From: Clonostachys chloroleuca
Lineage: Eukaryota > Ascomycota > Sordariomycetes > Hypocreales > Bionectriaceae
DNA length: 64,000 bases
Direction of reading: 5' to 3'
Assembly: GCA_037952775.1 (NCBI GenBank)
Contig: JBANAY010000003.1
Location: 32,550,001-32,614,000, forward strand
Shown: in pieces, positions 49,209 to 59,351 of the stretch
Position numbering within the stretch: position 1 is the first letter of the stretch
Layout of the letters: every line of letters starts with the position of its first letter
Program-made: the position numbers and the translations under genes
The notes under the pieces: model-generated
The model's database searches: none
Seen by the model: only the letters and a program-made list of their open reading frames with translations
Told to the model about the DNA's origin: nothing

Positions 49209-50017
49209 CTAGAATCTCCGCCTCGTGGGCTCGGGGGTGGGCGACCGGCTGACGCTGCGCTCGTCGCGCCCGCGCATCTTGAGCCACTTCTTGGTGCTGA
49301 GGGTGAGCTCGCGGTCGAGCTCGTCGCTGGGGTTCTTGCGGTGGATGAAGTTGCAGAAGCCGCCGCGGACGCAGCCCTCGCCCGAGTTGAGGCGGCAGCA
49401 GGCCTCGCGGAAGTCGGTGACGGGGCTGAGCTCGCAGTAGATAGGGCGAGCGGCGTACCACCGGCTGTTGAGCTCGTCGCAGGCCTTCTGGGCCGACTCC
49501 TCGTACTTGAATCGCGCGTACACGTTTCCGATGAGGTCTAGATATCGAACATTAGCAAATCAGGTACACAGGATTGGTGGGGGGTTTCGGTGAGATGAGA
49601 AAAACGTACGGTCATTGTTGTTGTCGCAGACGACGAGCTCCTCGAGCTCGCCGTACTTGCAGAGCTCGCACCAGATGTCCTCGTAGAAGGCGTCGAAGTG
49701 GTTCTGCAGCTGGGAGGGGTTCATGCGGTTCTTGGGGTCGTATGCCGGGTTCTGGTAGAGGTTGGGCATGAGGATGGTCTGGCTGTAGGACGGCTTGACG
49801 TGTTTTCTGGAGCAGCGATCGCCGTGGCGGCAGGCGCCGATTTTCTAGATTTCGTCACGAGCTCTGGTTAGCTTTGATAATTCCAAACAAAAGCACGCGC
49901 CTTCATGAAGGGAAACGCAGGTTGGACTGAAGCATGGGAGTTTGAGCTTACAAAATAGAAGGAGCAATTGACTTTGTCAAGCTCAGTACCGAAAATGGAG
50001 GCGAGGAAACTGGCCAT
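49209..50017 (-). CDS. U2AF1: Small subunit of splicing factor U2AF (U2AF35/U2AF23)
   Basis: U2AF recognises the AG at the 3' splice site with its large partner. Three exons: 50017-49952, 49844-49610 and 49537-49209, with introns of 107 and 72 nt, encode 209 aa. The first CCCH zinc finger spans the first junction ([21 protein letters not shown]). The U2AF-homology RRM follows, with NDHLIGNVYARFKYEE restored across the second junction. The second CCCH finger is EACCRLNSGEGCVRGGFCNF-IH. The tail is short and only weakly RS-like (SVSRSPTPEPTRRR), as in fission yeast U2AF23 rather than the human protein. Exons are strongly GC-rich. Confidence 0.95.
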
Positions 50018-50712
50018 GGTAAGATGTGTCTGGGTTTGTTGTAGGAAGTGTGGTGATGATAGCTTATGCTGGAGTTGAGCTGGTGCTTCCTCGGATGTGG
50101 TGTTGGGTAATAAGTTGATGGCGTCGAGGAAAGATGCGACGCAATAACTTCTGCATGTAGCCTTGCGCCACAGATGGAGCTAGATGAGGCTGGGGTCACG
50201 TGGGGTGTGGCTGAATCAGCTCGTATCAGATATCTAGGCGATTCTACAAGCTGCAGGGACCGAGGACCTGACTCGAGCATATCAAAGATTCAAGAAGTCG
50301 GTAATCAAGGTTTAAGGGCTGTAGTCTATGGTCACATGAGTTAATACAGGCATTGAACTATGTCGCCTTGTGCAGCGAGAAGCTGATGATCGTGAGAGCT
50401 CGTCTCAGAAACTAATTAATCGTTCGACTGACAATCCGAGGTATATTGGAGGTTGTTTTAGGCACGGACCACCTAGAGGAACCCCTAATTCGACCTAATC
50501 TGATAAAACGGCCAGGGGTATGCATGCAATCATTTATCGGCAGCAGACAAGGCACAACCAGCCCAGGTAACAGCCTTCGAATGGGGAAGACACCACTAAC
50601 TTCGAGGTTGCGACACTGGCTTTATGAGCCCAACCCCAACTATCCAAAGGCGATGAATTCGCCGTCATAATCAACAGATTTCAAGCCCCACCCCACGGTT
50701 TCTACAGTCACG
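50018..50712. promoter_or_regulatory. Divergent promoter region of U2AF and the ELMO gene
   Basis: A 695-bp spacer between two outward-facing starts. No specific binding sites could be assigned. Confidence 0.45.
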
Positions 50713-52839
50713 ATGGACCAAGCAGATATCCCAGCGCTCCTGTCGCGTCTGGCAAGCGAGGAAGATGCGTCCCGGAAAATGGCCGTCTTCAAGCTCCAGA
50801 GCTCAATCAACGACCCATCCTTCGCCGATGTCTTCATATCCTCGGGTGGCCTTGCCCTGCTGCGACGATTGATCATGACCTCGAACGGAAATACACTCGC
50901 CTACTCGCTGCAGAGCCTGACGCGGCTTCTCGAGGTGGATATGGGGTGGGACATCTTTGACGGGCCGACATCGAGCGACCTCGTAGAACGGATCGTGGAA
51001 TTGATTGTGAAGAACCCCCTCGTTAATATTCTGAGGGGTGCCATGTCGATCCTCGTGTCTCTGGTGGGCCATTCGCAGTCGCAGGGGCGGGCCAGCTCCG
51101 TGCCGACGACCAACGTCTATGGCTTCCGGGCACTGAAGCCTGCCGTTGCTGTGTATCCCCAGTTCTTCGAGCTGGTAATACAGCAGCTTCAAAGTGCGGA
51201 CCACGCCCTCTGTGCGAATGCGCTCATGCTGATCAATGCCCTGATTCGCGATGCCTTGTCGGGCAACAGCTCCACCGAGCCAAGCTCGCCACAGGTGCAG
51301 CCCAACGGGGCGGACGGCGAGGACTGGGCGAGCCGCATCAAACTTCTGCAGGATCTGGGACTTATCAAGGCTGTGTTCAATCTTATGAGGAGCTCCGCCT
51401 TGCAGGACTTGGCGCTCCCGCTGCTGGAATTTCAATCTCTGACCAAGGTTCTGTTGAAAAGGTGGAGGAGCGTCAAGGTGGATGTAGAGCGGACAGAGCA
51501 TCGGCGTGCGCTCAAGGGCCTTCATCTTGCAAGCGCACCCGAGCGAGTTAATGGGCATTCAAAGGAGGATTCTGGCGGACCGATCCGCAAAGGAAGCAAA
51601 CGCCACAATCCAGAGAAGTGGAGGAGGCTCGGCTTTGAGACGGAGAGCCCCAGCCATGAGTTTGAGCTGGCTGGCTACCTGGGCCTCATGGATCTGGCAG
51701 ATTATGTCCGAAGATATGAAGATGAATTTCAAAAACTACTGCTTGAGCAGGCTTCGAAGCCGTTTGCAGAGCGACTGCCGCTTGCTCGTGCCAGTCTGGC
51801 GGTTACTCTGATTCTGTATGATCATTTTGACGTCGGTGGGGTCGACTTGGAAGACACACGAACACTACAGACGATTGATAGGACGGACTACGAGAGGTTG
51901 TTCCGACCGTTACTACTACAGTGGTCGCGGTTGCATGCAGCTGGCCTCCATGGATTCTTCCGCGTGTGGAAGGCCACAGGTGCAACGCAGGAGGATTTCG
52001 ACAAGGTTGCCGAGCTGGCTCGCCTGCTGATCGAGCAAGTGGTTGGCCAGGCTACACGGAGCATAGAAGTGCAGGAAGCCGAGGAGGAGATGCAGGAGTA
52101 CGACGTTCCACGACTCCGCGACTTGCAGATGAGCCTGCTTGACTTCTCCTTTGAAGAGAAGTGGGGGAAGCACCTGTACCAAGCGAGGGAGGAGCTCAAA
52201 CAGGAGGCGCTGCAGTTCGTCAAGGAGCAGCGGGTGAGGTGTCTTCTCGAGGGTTCATGGTTCCTACGGCCTACAGCGAAGACTATGCCGTGGCGGTTCG
52301 CTAAGCTATCCTATAATCGGCGGTATCTACACTACGCAGACTTCGAAGCCCAACCGGAGAGAAACCCCACGTTGGGGAACATGCCAGAAAAGATTGCACT
52401 CAATACCATCAGCTCCGTTGTCTCCAACATCTCGGCGTCACCCGACGATGAGATTAAAAGCAGTGCCAGCGAGTCCAACTTATCCAGGAGTACGATCGTT
52501 CTTAACGTACCCAAGCCAACTACTAAGATTACAATATTCAGCTTCACGGGCCCAGCCGAAGCGGAGAAAGGCCTCGAAGGCAAGGAACAGGCGCTTCTCA
52601 GTCTATGGCCACTTGACCACAGCCTCGCATCTGAGTGGCTCGACGGACTACTCATGCTGCTAAAGCAGGCACCCATTACAGCTGAAACAAACAAGTTGGT
52701 GAACCTCGTGAGCGAGTATGGGCTTAAGATCCGATTACTCAATGTGCGGAAGGAATCTGCATTTGAAGGTCCGCCGCCCGGGGCCGGCGTGATACCGAGC
52801 AGACAAGGCGTGGACGAGGACTATTTCTTCGAAATTTGA
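50713..52839 (+). CDS. ELMO/CED-12 domain protein
   Basis: ELMO proteins act with DOCK-type exchange factors to activate Rac-like GTPases in polarised growth and cytoskeletal control. The gene is intronless, 708 aa. The N-terminal 250 residues are helical, armadillo-like (ALLSRLASEEDASRKMAVFK, then LALLRRLIM). The central region (about 315-480, starting SHEFELAGYLGLMDLADYVR) corresponds to the ELMO domain. A PH-like domain follows at about 513-660, beginning GSWFLRPTAKTMPWRFAKL. The C-terminus has a proline patch (FEGPPPGAGVIP), where ELMO proteins bind the DOCK SH3 domain. The order helical, ELMO, PH, proline tail is diagnostic. The start ATG follows a short leader and fits. Confidence 0.87.
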   Translation: MDQADIPALLSRLASEEDASRKMAVFKLQSSINDPSFADVFISSGGLALLRRLIMTSNGNTLAYSLQSLTRLLEVDMGWDIFDGPTSSDLVERIVELIVKNPLVNILRGAMSILVSLVGHSQSQGRASSVPTTNVYGFRALKPAVAVYPQFFELVIQQLQSADHALCANALMLINALIRDALSGNSSTEPSSPQVQPNGADGEDWASRIKLLQDLGLIKAVFNLMRSSALQDLALPLLEFQSLTKVLLKRWRSVKVDVERTEHRRALKGLHLASAPERVNGHSKEDSGGPIRKGSKRHNPEKWRRLGFETESPSHEFELAGYLGLMDLADYVRRYEDEFQKLLLEQASKPFAERLPLARASLAVTLILYDHFDVGGVDLEDTRTLQTIDRTDYERLFRPLLLQWSRLHAAGLHGFFRVWKATGATQEDFDKVAELARLLIEQVVGQATRSIEVQEAEEEMQEYDVPRLRDLQMSLLDFSFEEKWGKHLYQAREELKQEALQFVKEQRVRCLLEGSWFLRPTAKTMPWRFAKLSYNRRYLHYADFEAQPERNPTLGNMPEKIALNTISSVVSNISASPDDEIKSSASESNLSRSTIVLNVPKPTTKITIFSFTGPAEAEKGLEGKEQALLSLWPLDHSLASEWLDGLLMLLKQAPITAETNKLVNLVSEYGLKIRLLNVRKESAFEGPPPGAGVIPSRQGVDEDYFFEI

Positions 52840-54938
52840 GGCCCAAATATGTCTGGGTTTCCATCGAGGACAGTGGCGAGTGTTTCGACAATGCGGAACG
52901 AGCAGTGGTGAGCAATTGGTTCTCTTTTTCTTGTAGTTAATTACTATTACATATCTATTTTGGTTTCACATGTACCCTGCTGCAGCGCTGAGCGAAAAGG
53001 GAAGCAGGCGGGCAGCGGTACTACAATAATGGCTTGATGCACGCATGGACGAATGGTTGGATGCATAGCGCAGGATCTCTTGACGTTGGGCAGAGGTTGG
53101 ATGGAGCTGGGTGGGTAGAAGAGGCATTGATAAGGCAATGAAGTGGACATGCTAGCATATAATGCAATGACTGCGCATCAGCTTGCCGTATCAATTCAAG
53201 ACACATATGATGCTGTCATGCTCAGGTGGAAAAAGTGCAGCGAGAGAACGCCGTCAGCGCCCAATCGTCGCGCCAATCACCAATACGATGGGGATAGTGG
53301 AGCGTCTTGGCCGCAGAGTGAGACGTGTTGTTGTTGTTGTTGTTGTTGTTGTTGTGATTCATGTCGAGCAAAGTTGACAAATCCTGGGAGAAGTCGCAGT
53401 TCGGTCCGTGACGGAGCCTGAATACATGTCATGTACTATGCATCTCCTTGCATGATGATAGCAGTCAGTGTGAGGGGCACCAGCCAACTGCTGCTATTGC
53501 TTCCGATGTTCGTGAATTGTGCATTTGCCAGCAGAACTCAACTCAACTACCTTAGCTTGCCTAGCTTACGGCAGTATTTTCCTACTTGGACAAGAGGTCT
53601 TGCCCAAGATGCGGTGATCAACCGCGGGCGAAGGCACTTGTGTTAAGGCGGTGTACAGGGATGTCCCGATGCATGAGCCGGGGGAGCTGGACCACCGCCC
53701 GGAGACGAGGCAGAGGCACGTATCGGACTGAGAACAGAACACATTGCACGTAGCTCTCCTGGCGACGGATGTGCTGACTTGGCTAGCATCCACTGCCTGG
53801 CCTGCTGCATGCGTGCATAAGCGGCTGGGGAAAACGGGGTGGTGGCCAGTGGGATGATGGGCAGATGCGTGCTTGCTTGCCCACCGACCGATTTTAATAT
53901 GGGAACATTGAGCGGTCGGTAGGATGGAAGGTGCGAGTGTGTGTGCAATACCACTAATACGTCAATACCCATTGCAAGCCGTCCAATTTTTCCTTTCGTC
54001 TCCTCCTCGCAGTCTTCTTAAACCCGTCTGCCCGCTCTTCTGTCGTCTTCCACCTTCCCACCTCTCTCCCCTCCCTCTTCCTTATCCCCCTCCCCTTCAA
54101 TTCGCCGCGGGTGGTTTGCGGTTTACGTCCCTCCAAATGGGGAGCTCATTGGGCGAGTGACTGCTCCACCTAAGCATCACTTTGACTGTCCCTGCTGCAA
54201 TTGCTCCTCCTCTGAGCACGGATTTAGCAGCGGGGGCTGAAATATTATTAAGTTTCGCCGAAGCTCCTTATCGATAGGATATTCTCACAGGCGGATCGAA
54301 GGCGCTCTAATTTCGCGTCTTCAGGCAGCTGTCAGATCCGGAGAGGCCAGATTATTAGTGGTAGAGGTACCCGCTTGCGCACACGCACGCCATAGTGTAC
54401 TTTCAGCTTCCCCTGGATGATCAGAAGCCAGGCCAATCTATTCTTAACTGCGGACAGGGAGTCCCCCAAAAAAAAAGCGACACTCACCACCCCTTTTGGT
54501 AAGACACGATAACTCTTTTATCATCTACTCCCCTGTTTTGCATTGCGCACATCTCGTACACGTCCTTCCCTTAGGCATCAGTCTTCTTGCTTTCGGCTAC
54601 AAAGCCACAAACGCATAATAATTGGTATGGCTTGCCTTCATCGTCCGGCTTTGCAGCCGTGCTTACCTGCTGCCTGGGTGCTGCCCGCACCATCATCCTT
54701 TCATACAAGACATTCCTTTACTACCCAAGACACTCGAAGACACGCTTCTACTCGATCGGGCCGCGCGTCATAAATAGTTGCTAACCGGGTCTCAACTAGC
54801 TTTCCCTTCCGCTCGACAGCAAGAATTTCGTTTTGCTATTCGCGTAATATCCTAGTCGTCCCCGAAAAACATCTCGAGAGACCGTCCTCACAACTCCTAT
54901 CACTCTTTCAAGGAAAATAAATCAGCAACACGATCACC
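52840..54938. other. 2.1-kb intergenic region upstream of PRA1
   Basis: No supported gene is present. A (GTT)n repeat lies at 53327-53354. A possible leader intron for PRA1 runs from 54625 (gtatgg) to 54799 (aactag), with a good branch-like gctaac; this is a guess. A poly-A/C stretch and pyrimidine runs near 54000-54100 fit promoter sequence. Confidence 0.5.
53327..53354. repeat. (GTT)n microsatellite
   Basis: Nine uninterrupted GTT units in the spacer downstream of the ELMO gene. On the plus strand one frame reads as poly-valine and another as poly-cysteine, so the small frames covering it are artefacts. Confidence 0.95.
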
Positions 54939-55469
54939 ATGGCCAGCATTTCGATCCCTATCGACAGCATCACGTCGAGGTTCAACTTCGCTGAGCGTCT
55001 CCAGGGCTTCAATCCCAGCGCTCTCTCCACCAAGTTTGGTGGACTCCGTCCCATCAGCGAGTTCCTTGACTTCAAGCGGCTCTCCAAGCCCGCCGACTTT
55101 GGTGATGCTCAGTCGCGTGCCAACTACAACTTGAGTCACTACTCAAGCAATTACCTTGCTGTTTTTATCATGCTGAGCATCTATGCTCTCATTACCAATC
55201 TTACCCTGCTCTTTGTTATCATTCTGGTTGTTGCTGGTAGATATTTGATTGGCCTTCTCAACGGCCAGGATCTTGTCATCGGCAACTTCCGCGCTACAAC
55301 TTCTCAACTCTACACCGGTCTCTTCGTCGTTGCCATCCCACTAGGTCTGTTTGCCAGCCCTATCTTAACTGCTCTGTGGCTTGTGGGTGCGTCTGGCGCT
55401 ACGATTCTCGGTCATGCTATTTTCATGGAAAAGCCAATCGATGAGGCTTTTTCCGGGGAGGCGGTCTAG
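54939..55469 (+). CDS. PRA1: PRA1 family (prenylated Rab acceptor, Yip3-like) membrane protein
   Basis: PRA1/Yip3 proteins bind prenylated Rab GTPases at the ER and Golgi. Single exon, 176 aa, the usual length. The N-terminal 60 residues are soluble and end in RPISEFLDFKRLSKPADFGD. SRANYNLSHYSSNYLAVFIM leads into two hydrophobic hairpin-like segments (about 66-105 and 125-160), as expected of the fold. The tail EKPIDEAFSGEAV is acidic. The stop at 55467-55469 is followed at once by another open frame with no intergenic DNA, which is unusual. The ATG at 54939 has an A at -3 (caccATGG). Confidence 0.92.
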   Translation: MASISIPIDSITSRFNFAERLQGFNPSALSTKFGGLRPISEFLDFKRLSKPADFGDAQSRANYNLSHYSSNYLAVFIMLSIYALITNLTLLFVIILVVAGRYLIGLLNGQDLVIGNFRATTSQLYTGLFVVAIPLGLFASPILTALWLVGASGATILGHAIFMEKPIDEAFSGEAV

Positions 55470-55471
55470 GT

Positions 55472-56686
55472 GGTCGGCCGCGAGCTCCCGAATTTGCGCC
55501 CCCATGGGGAAGACCATCGAGGCGCGGTCGGAGGAGAGGAGGTGGGGATGCTGCGCCCTTCGGATCCTGGGATGGTGAAACCAGGGTCCGAGAATTGGAA
55601 ACAGATGAGGAAGATTCGGACAATCAAGGAGGGCTCGTGTTGCGGAGCGGCACGCGCTTCGCCAGTGACTCGCTCCAGTTTACAGGTACTGATTTGGGGG
55701 ATAGAAGTGGTGCTCTGCGACAGAGGATGGGTCACGGAGGATCAGGGAGTGAAGATGATGCTTCCGACAGTGATGGGCCTGACGTTGACGAAATGGATTT
55801 GGCTCTGATGTCTTCCATGGAGAAGGAAGAGTTTCTGTATCAGTCGGCCATGGCACGTATCCAGCGAGCTCGGGAGAGGGGGTTGACAGATGTCAATCTC
55901 TCCAAGCTTGAGCTTGATGCATTAGAAAGGAGGAGGGAACGCGAAGCAGAGGAGGCTGAGAGACGGGCACGCAAAAAGAGAAGGGATCAGCGTGTTGCTA
56001 TTCCTTTGACTCAACTCGATCCCGTCTCGAAGAAGAGATCCGGGAGCAAATCACAGCTGTCATCGCGACATCAATCTGCGACCGACTTAACAGATGCTGG
56101 ACAACTCCGAGCCCTCCCGCCTGTCGGCCACTTTCCTCCGCCTGCAAACTCGCGAGCACGACCGCGGTCGGGCACGGCCAGCTCTCAACGGCCGCTTACT
56201 ATAGGCTACGACGACCAGTATGAGCAATCAGAACTCCCAGGTTCGAGACAGGCCTCTGATTCGTTATCACGATCTCGCTCGTCGAAATATTATGATGACG
56301 GCGCTGCGTCATCCTCGTCGGGCAGTCGAACGCTTGATCCGTTTAAGTTTCAGACAGCTGGTCCGCGTTCGTCTGGCGCTGCGGCCGCCTCGAAACGACA
56401 CACCATGCCGCCAGAATCTCCGTACAGGACGAGATCTGGTAGGACCAGAGGCGCCGTTCAAAGGACCCCTAGCTCAGACGACACCAGCGAGGAAGGAAAT
56501 GCCGCAAGCGACGAAAGCACCGACGATTATGACAGTGGAGCGCGAGTTAAACAATCTCCTCCAGCTCGTCAGGAAGCGATCGTAGTGGAAGATTCACCCG
56601 AGCCTGAACCTGCCAAGAAGAAGAGCCCATCTCCAACCAAGCGAAAACCAGTTGCCAGCAGAGTGCGGAGGGGTAAGAAGAAATGA
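55472..56686 (+). CDS. Disordered charged protein of unknown function, start codon not found
   Basis: I do not recognise a family. The frame is open from 55445 to the stop at 56686. From about 55475 it reads coding-like: GRPRAPEFAPPWGRPSRRG, then VRELETDEEDSDNQGG. A central helical, highly charged segment (ALERRREREAEEAERRARKK) and Ser/Pro-rich basic ends follow. No ATG lies in this frame before about 55725. The frame begins inside the end of PRA1 and is PRA1's frame shifted by one base. Possibilities are an upstream exon spliced to the tag at 55467-55469, lost sequence between two genes, or one missing base fusing it to PRA1. The printed start is only where coding character begins. It is probably nuclear by composition, which is inference. 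Confidence 0.6.
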   Translation, partial: GRPRAPEFAPPWGRPSRRGRRRGGGDAAPFGSWDGETRVRELETDEEDSDNQGGLVLRSGTRFASDSLQFTGTDLGDRSGALRQRMGHGGSGSEDDASDSDGPDVDEMDLALMSSMEKEEFLYQSAMARIQRARERGLTDVNLSKLELDALERRREREAEEAERRARKKRRDQRVAIPLTQLDPVSKKRSGSKSQLSSRHQSATDLTDAGQLRALPPVGHFPPPANSRARPRSGTASSQRPLTIGYDDQYEQSELPGSRQASDSLSRSRSSKYYDDGAASSSSGSRTLDPFKFQTAGPRSSGAAAASKRHTMPPESPYRTRSGRTRGAVQRTPSSDDTSEEGNAASDESTDDYDSGARVKQSPPARQEAIVVEDSPEPEPAKKKSPSPTKRKPVASRVRRGKKK

Positions 56687-57286
56687 GTGGTGGAGGAGGG
56701 GAAATGACGTTGCAGAGGTCCGCGCCTCTATTCTTTTGATATATTGATACCTACCAGTGCCCATTGGCATCTGGTTATTTTGCCTCGCATAATTAAATTT
56801 TGTATACTTATTTCTCTCCTAATGGCATTGAAAAGGCATCCACTTGGGGCAAGGCTGCACAAGAGTTGGCCGCAGACGTGATACTCTACCTCCATATTCC
56901 AGTGACCGTCCGTCGTACATACAGGCACTTGGCTTAACCTGGTAAATCTGAAAAGGAGCCTCGGTCGGCTCATCCCGTAGACCCTGGACTGGCTGGGATG
57001 GACTGTCGCGAAGTACTCAGTACTTTAAATTGTTACAAGCTCTACTGCTTTCAGGGAGTAGAAAATACTTTGAGACCCCACCCCCCTACGTTCGATATCC
57101 CCATTAACTCAAGCTTGCAGAAGCTTGTGAGTAACCTCCTCCCATTATATCCGAGATACTACATCGCGTTGGCGTTTAGTTTAATCCTAATCGCGCCAGT
57201 CGAACTCATTCCCGTCGTGAGGAAGACTCCTCTGCCCGATCACATCAAATAATCTGCACGGCCCAACATAGACCAATCGCCCTCCA
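56687..57286. other. Spacer and PEX4 promoter
   Basis: A 600-bp stretch without a recognisable gene. It includes the 3' end of the preceding gene and the PEX4 promoter. Confidence 0.45.
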
Positions 57287-57929
57287 ATGTCGTCCAACTC
57301 GGCTGCAGCTGGAGCTGCATCCTCTCGAACCGCAACTAAGCGACTACTCAAAGAGCTGGATACCTGGCGGGAGGAGCAAAAGGAGGAAAAAGGCATCGAG
57401 AGGCTAGGTCCATCCAGGGACGAGGACCTATACCTATGGGAGGCCGTCATCAATGGTAATGGCATCGGCAGCGGCTACGACGGTAAGAGATGCCCATCCA
57501 TCCATCCCTATCCCATTTTCGCGCCCCGACCTCAGCCGAAATCTGGCTCCTTGTTCGATCTTTGGTTTTTTCTAACTCGAAGTCTTTCTTCTCGCCCTTA
57601 TAGCCGGCCGATGGCTGCTGACCATCTCCATCCCGTCGACGTACCCACTCCATGCGCCCAAGATCCAGTTCGTCACGCCGATACTGCACCCCAACATCGC
57701 CCCCGACACGGGTGAGATCTGCCTCGACCTCCTCAAGGACGCGTGGACGCCCGCGTACAGCATCCTCGAGTCCGTGCGCGCCGTGCGAATGCTCCTCAGC
57801 TGCCCGGAGACGGACAGCCCGCTCAACGTCGACCTCGCCGCGCTGGTGAGGAACGGCGACGCGGTCGGCGCCAGGAGGCTGGTCGAGTTCTGGTGCTCGG
57901 ACGAGAGTAGCAGGTACAATGGACAATAG
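57287..57929 (+). CDS. PEX4: Peroxisomal ubiquitin-conjugating enzyme Pex4
   Basis: Pex4 is the E2 that monoubiquitinates the import receptor Pex5 at the peroxisome so it can be recycled; it is anchored by Pex22. Exons 57287-57482 and 57604-57929 flank a 121-nt intron (gtaaga...tatag), giving 173 aa. The UBC fold is seen in WLLTISIPSTYPLHAPKIQF, then the HPN motif (HPNIAPDTGEICLDLL) with the catalytic cysteine at about residue 105. LKDAWTPAYSILESVRAVRM and SCPETDSPLNVD follow. The fungal Pex4 features are the early RLLKELDTWREE and the long loop EKGIERLGPSRDEDL. Exon 2 is very GC-rich and gives long antisense frames, which are shadows. Other E2 classes fit less well because of the PETDSPLN segment. 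Confidence 0.9.
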
Positions 57930-59351
57930 CGCGGTTTGGAGCTTCCCCGGGGGGGTTGTGTGTGGTGATTGCACACAATGTCTTTGCGGTTCCTTTTTGT
58001 CCCCGGGAGTTGGAGCGTTTTTCTGATCTAGGAAGGATGAAGGGATAACTTAATTGTTGCTGGGAGGAGGAGGAAGGAGAGATTGTACGACCCCGATTAC
58101 TGAATGAAATGATACCAAATAGCCGTCTTGTTGAAATACAAAAAAATTGGTCACCTCTAGATTGTATCAACGATCAATTATTGAGGAGTTGGGGCCAGCA
58201 GATCGGTGTTGAGCCCTAACAAAGAGAGGACTGCATGCGAGGTGCATGGAGAAGATATGTAACCTCGGAAAGGACAATCGATCGGCAATTGTCTACCACT
58301 ATTCCAAATACAAAGACATGCAGAAACGCCTCGTCCCGCTCCTTGAGACGTTTCGAACCAGAAAGAGGACCCTCGGGCAAGTGAATCTCTACTTGGCACG
58401 GTGTTCAAGACAAAGAAGAAGGTTAATGGGTATAGAAAGGCTCTCAAGCGCCAGGGTCTATCTATCGACGCCCATATTAAAAGCATTGGGGATTAACCAA
58501 GATGTAATTCCTAGTGCGTCTCTCAAGTCTTAGATACAATGGAAGGGAATCTAGCCACATCTAGTGTACATAATGTCCAGATCCAGCTCATTCTTCAGAA
58601 TAGGTTGAAGGAGGTACAGGCTTTATACAACCCTCATGGTAACAAGCTTCTAGGTTTCTACCAGGCTGAAGGGGACTAGAGGAGCTCTACTACCACCTAC
58701 CCACAATTCGAATTTCCATGGGGAGCCAATAGACCTTAGAATTGAGGTTGCAACAGAAATGACGGAGAAGCTGCTGTTCAAGGTACTTCTTTATCTGAAA
58801 CTCGGCTTACATGCTTGGCTGGAGTGCGCTGCCAGTCGTCTGACGAAATGACGACGAGACTATCTCTCTAGGAGAAGGTGAGGAGATCAACCGGCAAGCC
58901 GAGCTAGTACTTGACGAAAGAGTCAAAAACGAGGTCGTGGAGGGAATGCATCTTTCACGATGAGGTTTAAGTAGGAAATCCGTGGCAGCGCGAAGATATC
59001 GGGTATAGTCATACGAAAGACAGGGAACATGATGAATAAAATAAAATAAAACCCTAAAGCCCATGAAAACAAGTGCCCCCGGTGTACGCCAATGAATCTA
59101 CCATCAGGAGCGATGGAATGGTGCTCGTAATGTTTGAGTGGGTTACTGTACAGAAAGAACGCCGCGCAGAATTCAATCACGGGATCTATAAGGTGGCTGC
59201 CAAGCATAATCCAGCTGTTGGCCTGTCCAACCGTGCTCGCTTTTAATGGGGAAGTGGATGTGGTCTGCCGAGCATGAGTCTAGTAACAGCAGTAAATAGA
59301 TCGTGAGTGCCGCAATTCAGAAGCTAGATAGCAAGTATTGGGACATGCCGC
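57930..59351. other. 1.4-kb spacer between PEX4 and MNN9 with possible gene relics
   Basis: Three segments look more protein-like than the rest: 58246-58533 (plus), about 58539-58679 (plus, ATG-initiated, ending LLGFYQAEGD) and 59207-58923 (minus, with two hydrophobic segments around FSWALGFYFILFIMFPVF). None has a recognisable domain and stops break any continuation. They may be remnants of genes or chance frames. Confidence 0.35.

Noticed and set aside
50803..51558. 251-codon antisense frame over the ELMO gene
   Set aside because: The sense strand encodes a full ELMO-PH protein, so the antisense frame is a shadow.
53143..53421. Small frame with a poly-cysteine run
   Set aside because: The cysteines are translated from the (GTT)n microsatellite.
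57450..57974. Minus-strand frame across PEX4
   Set aside because: Shadow of GC-rich exon 2 of a clear E2 enzyme.
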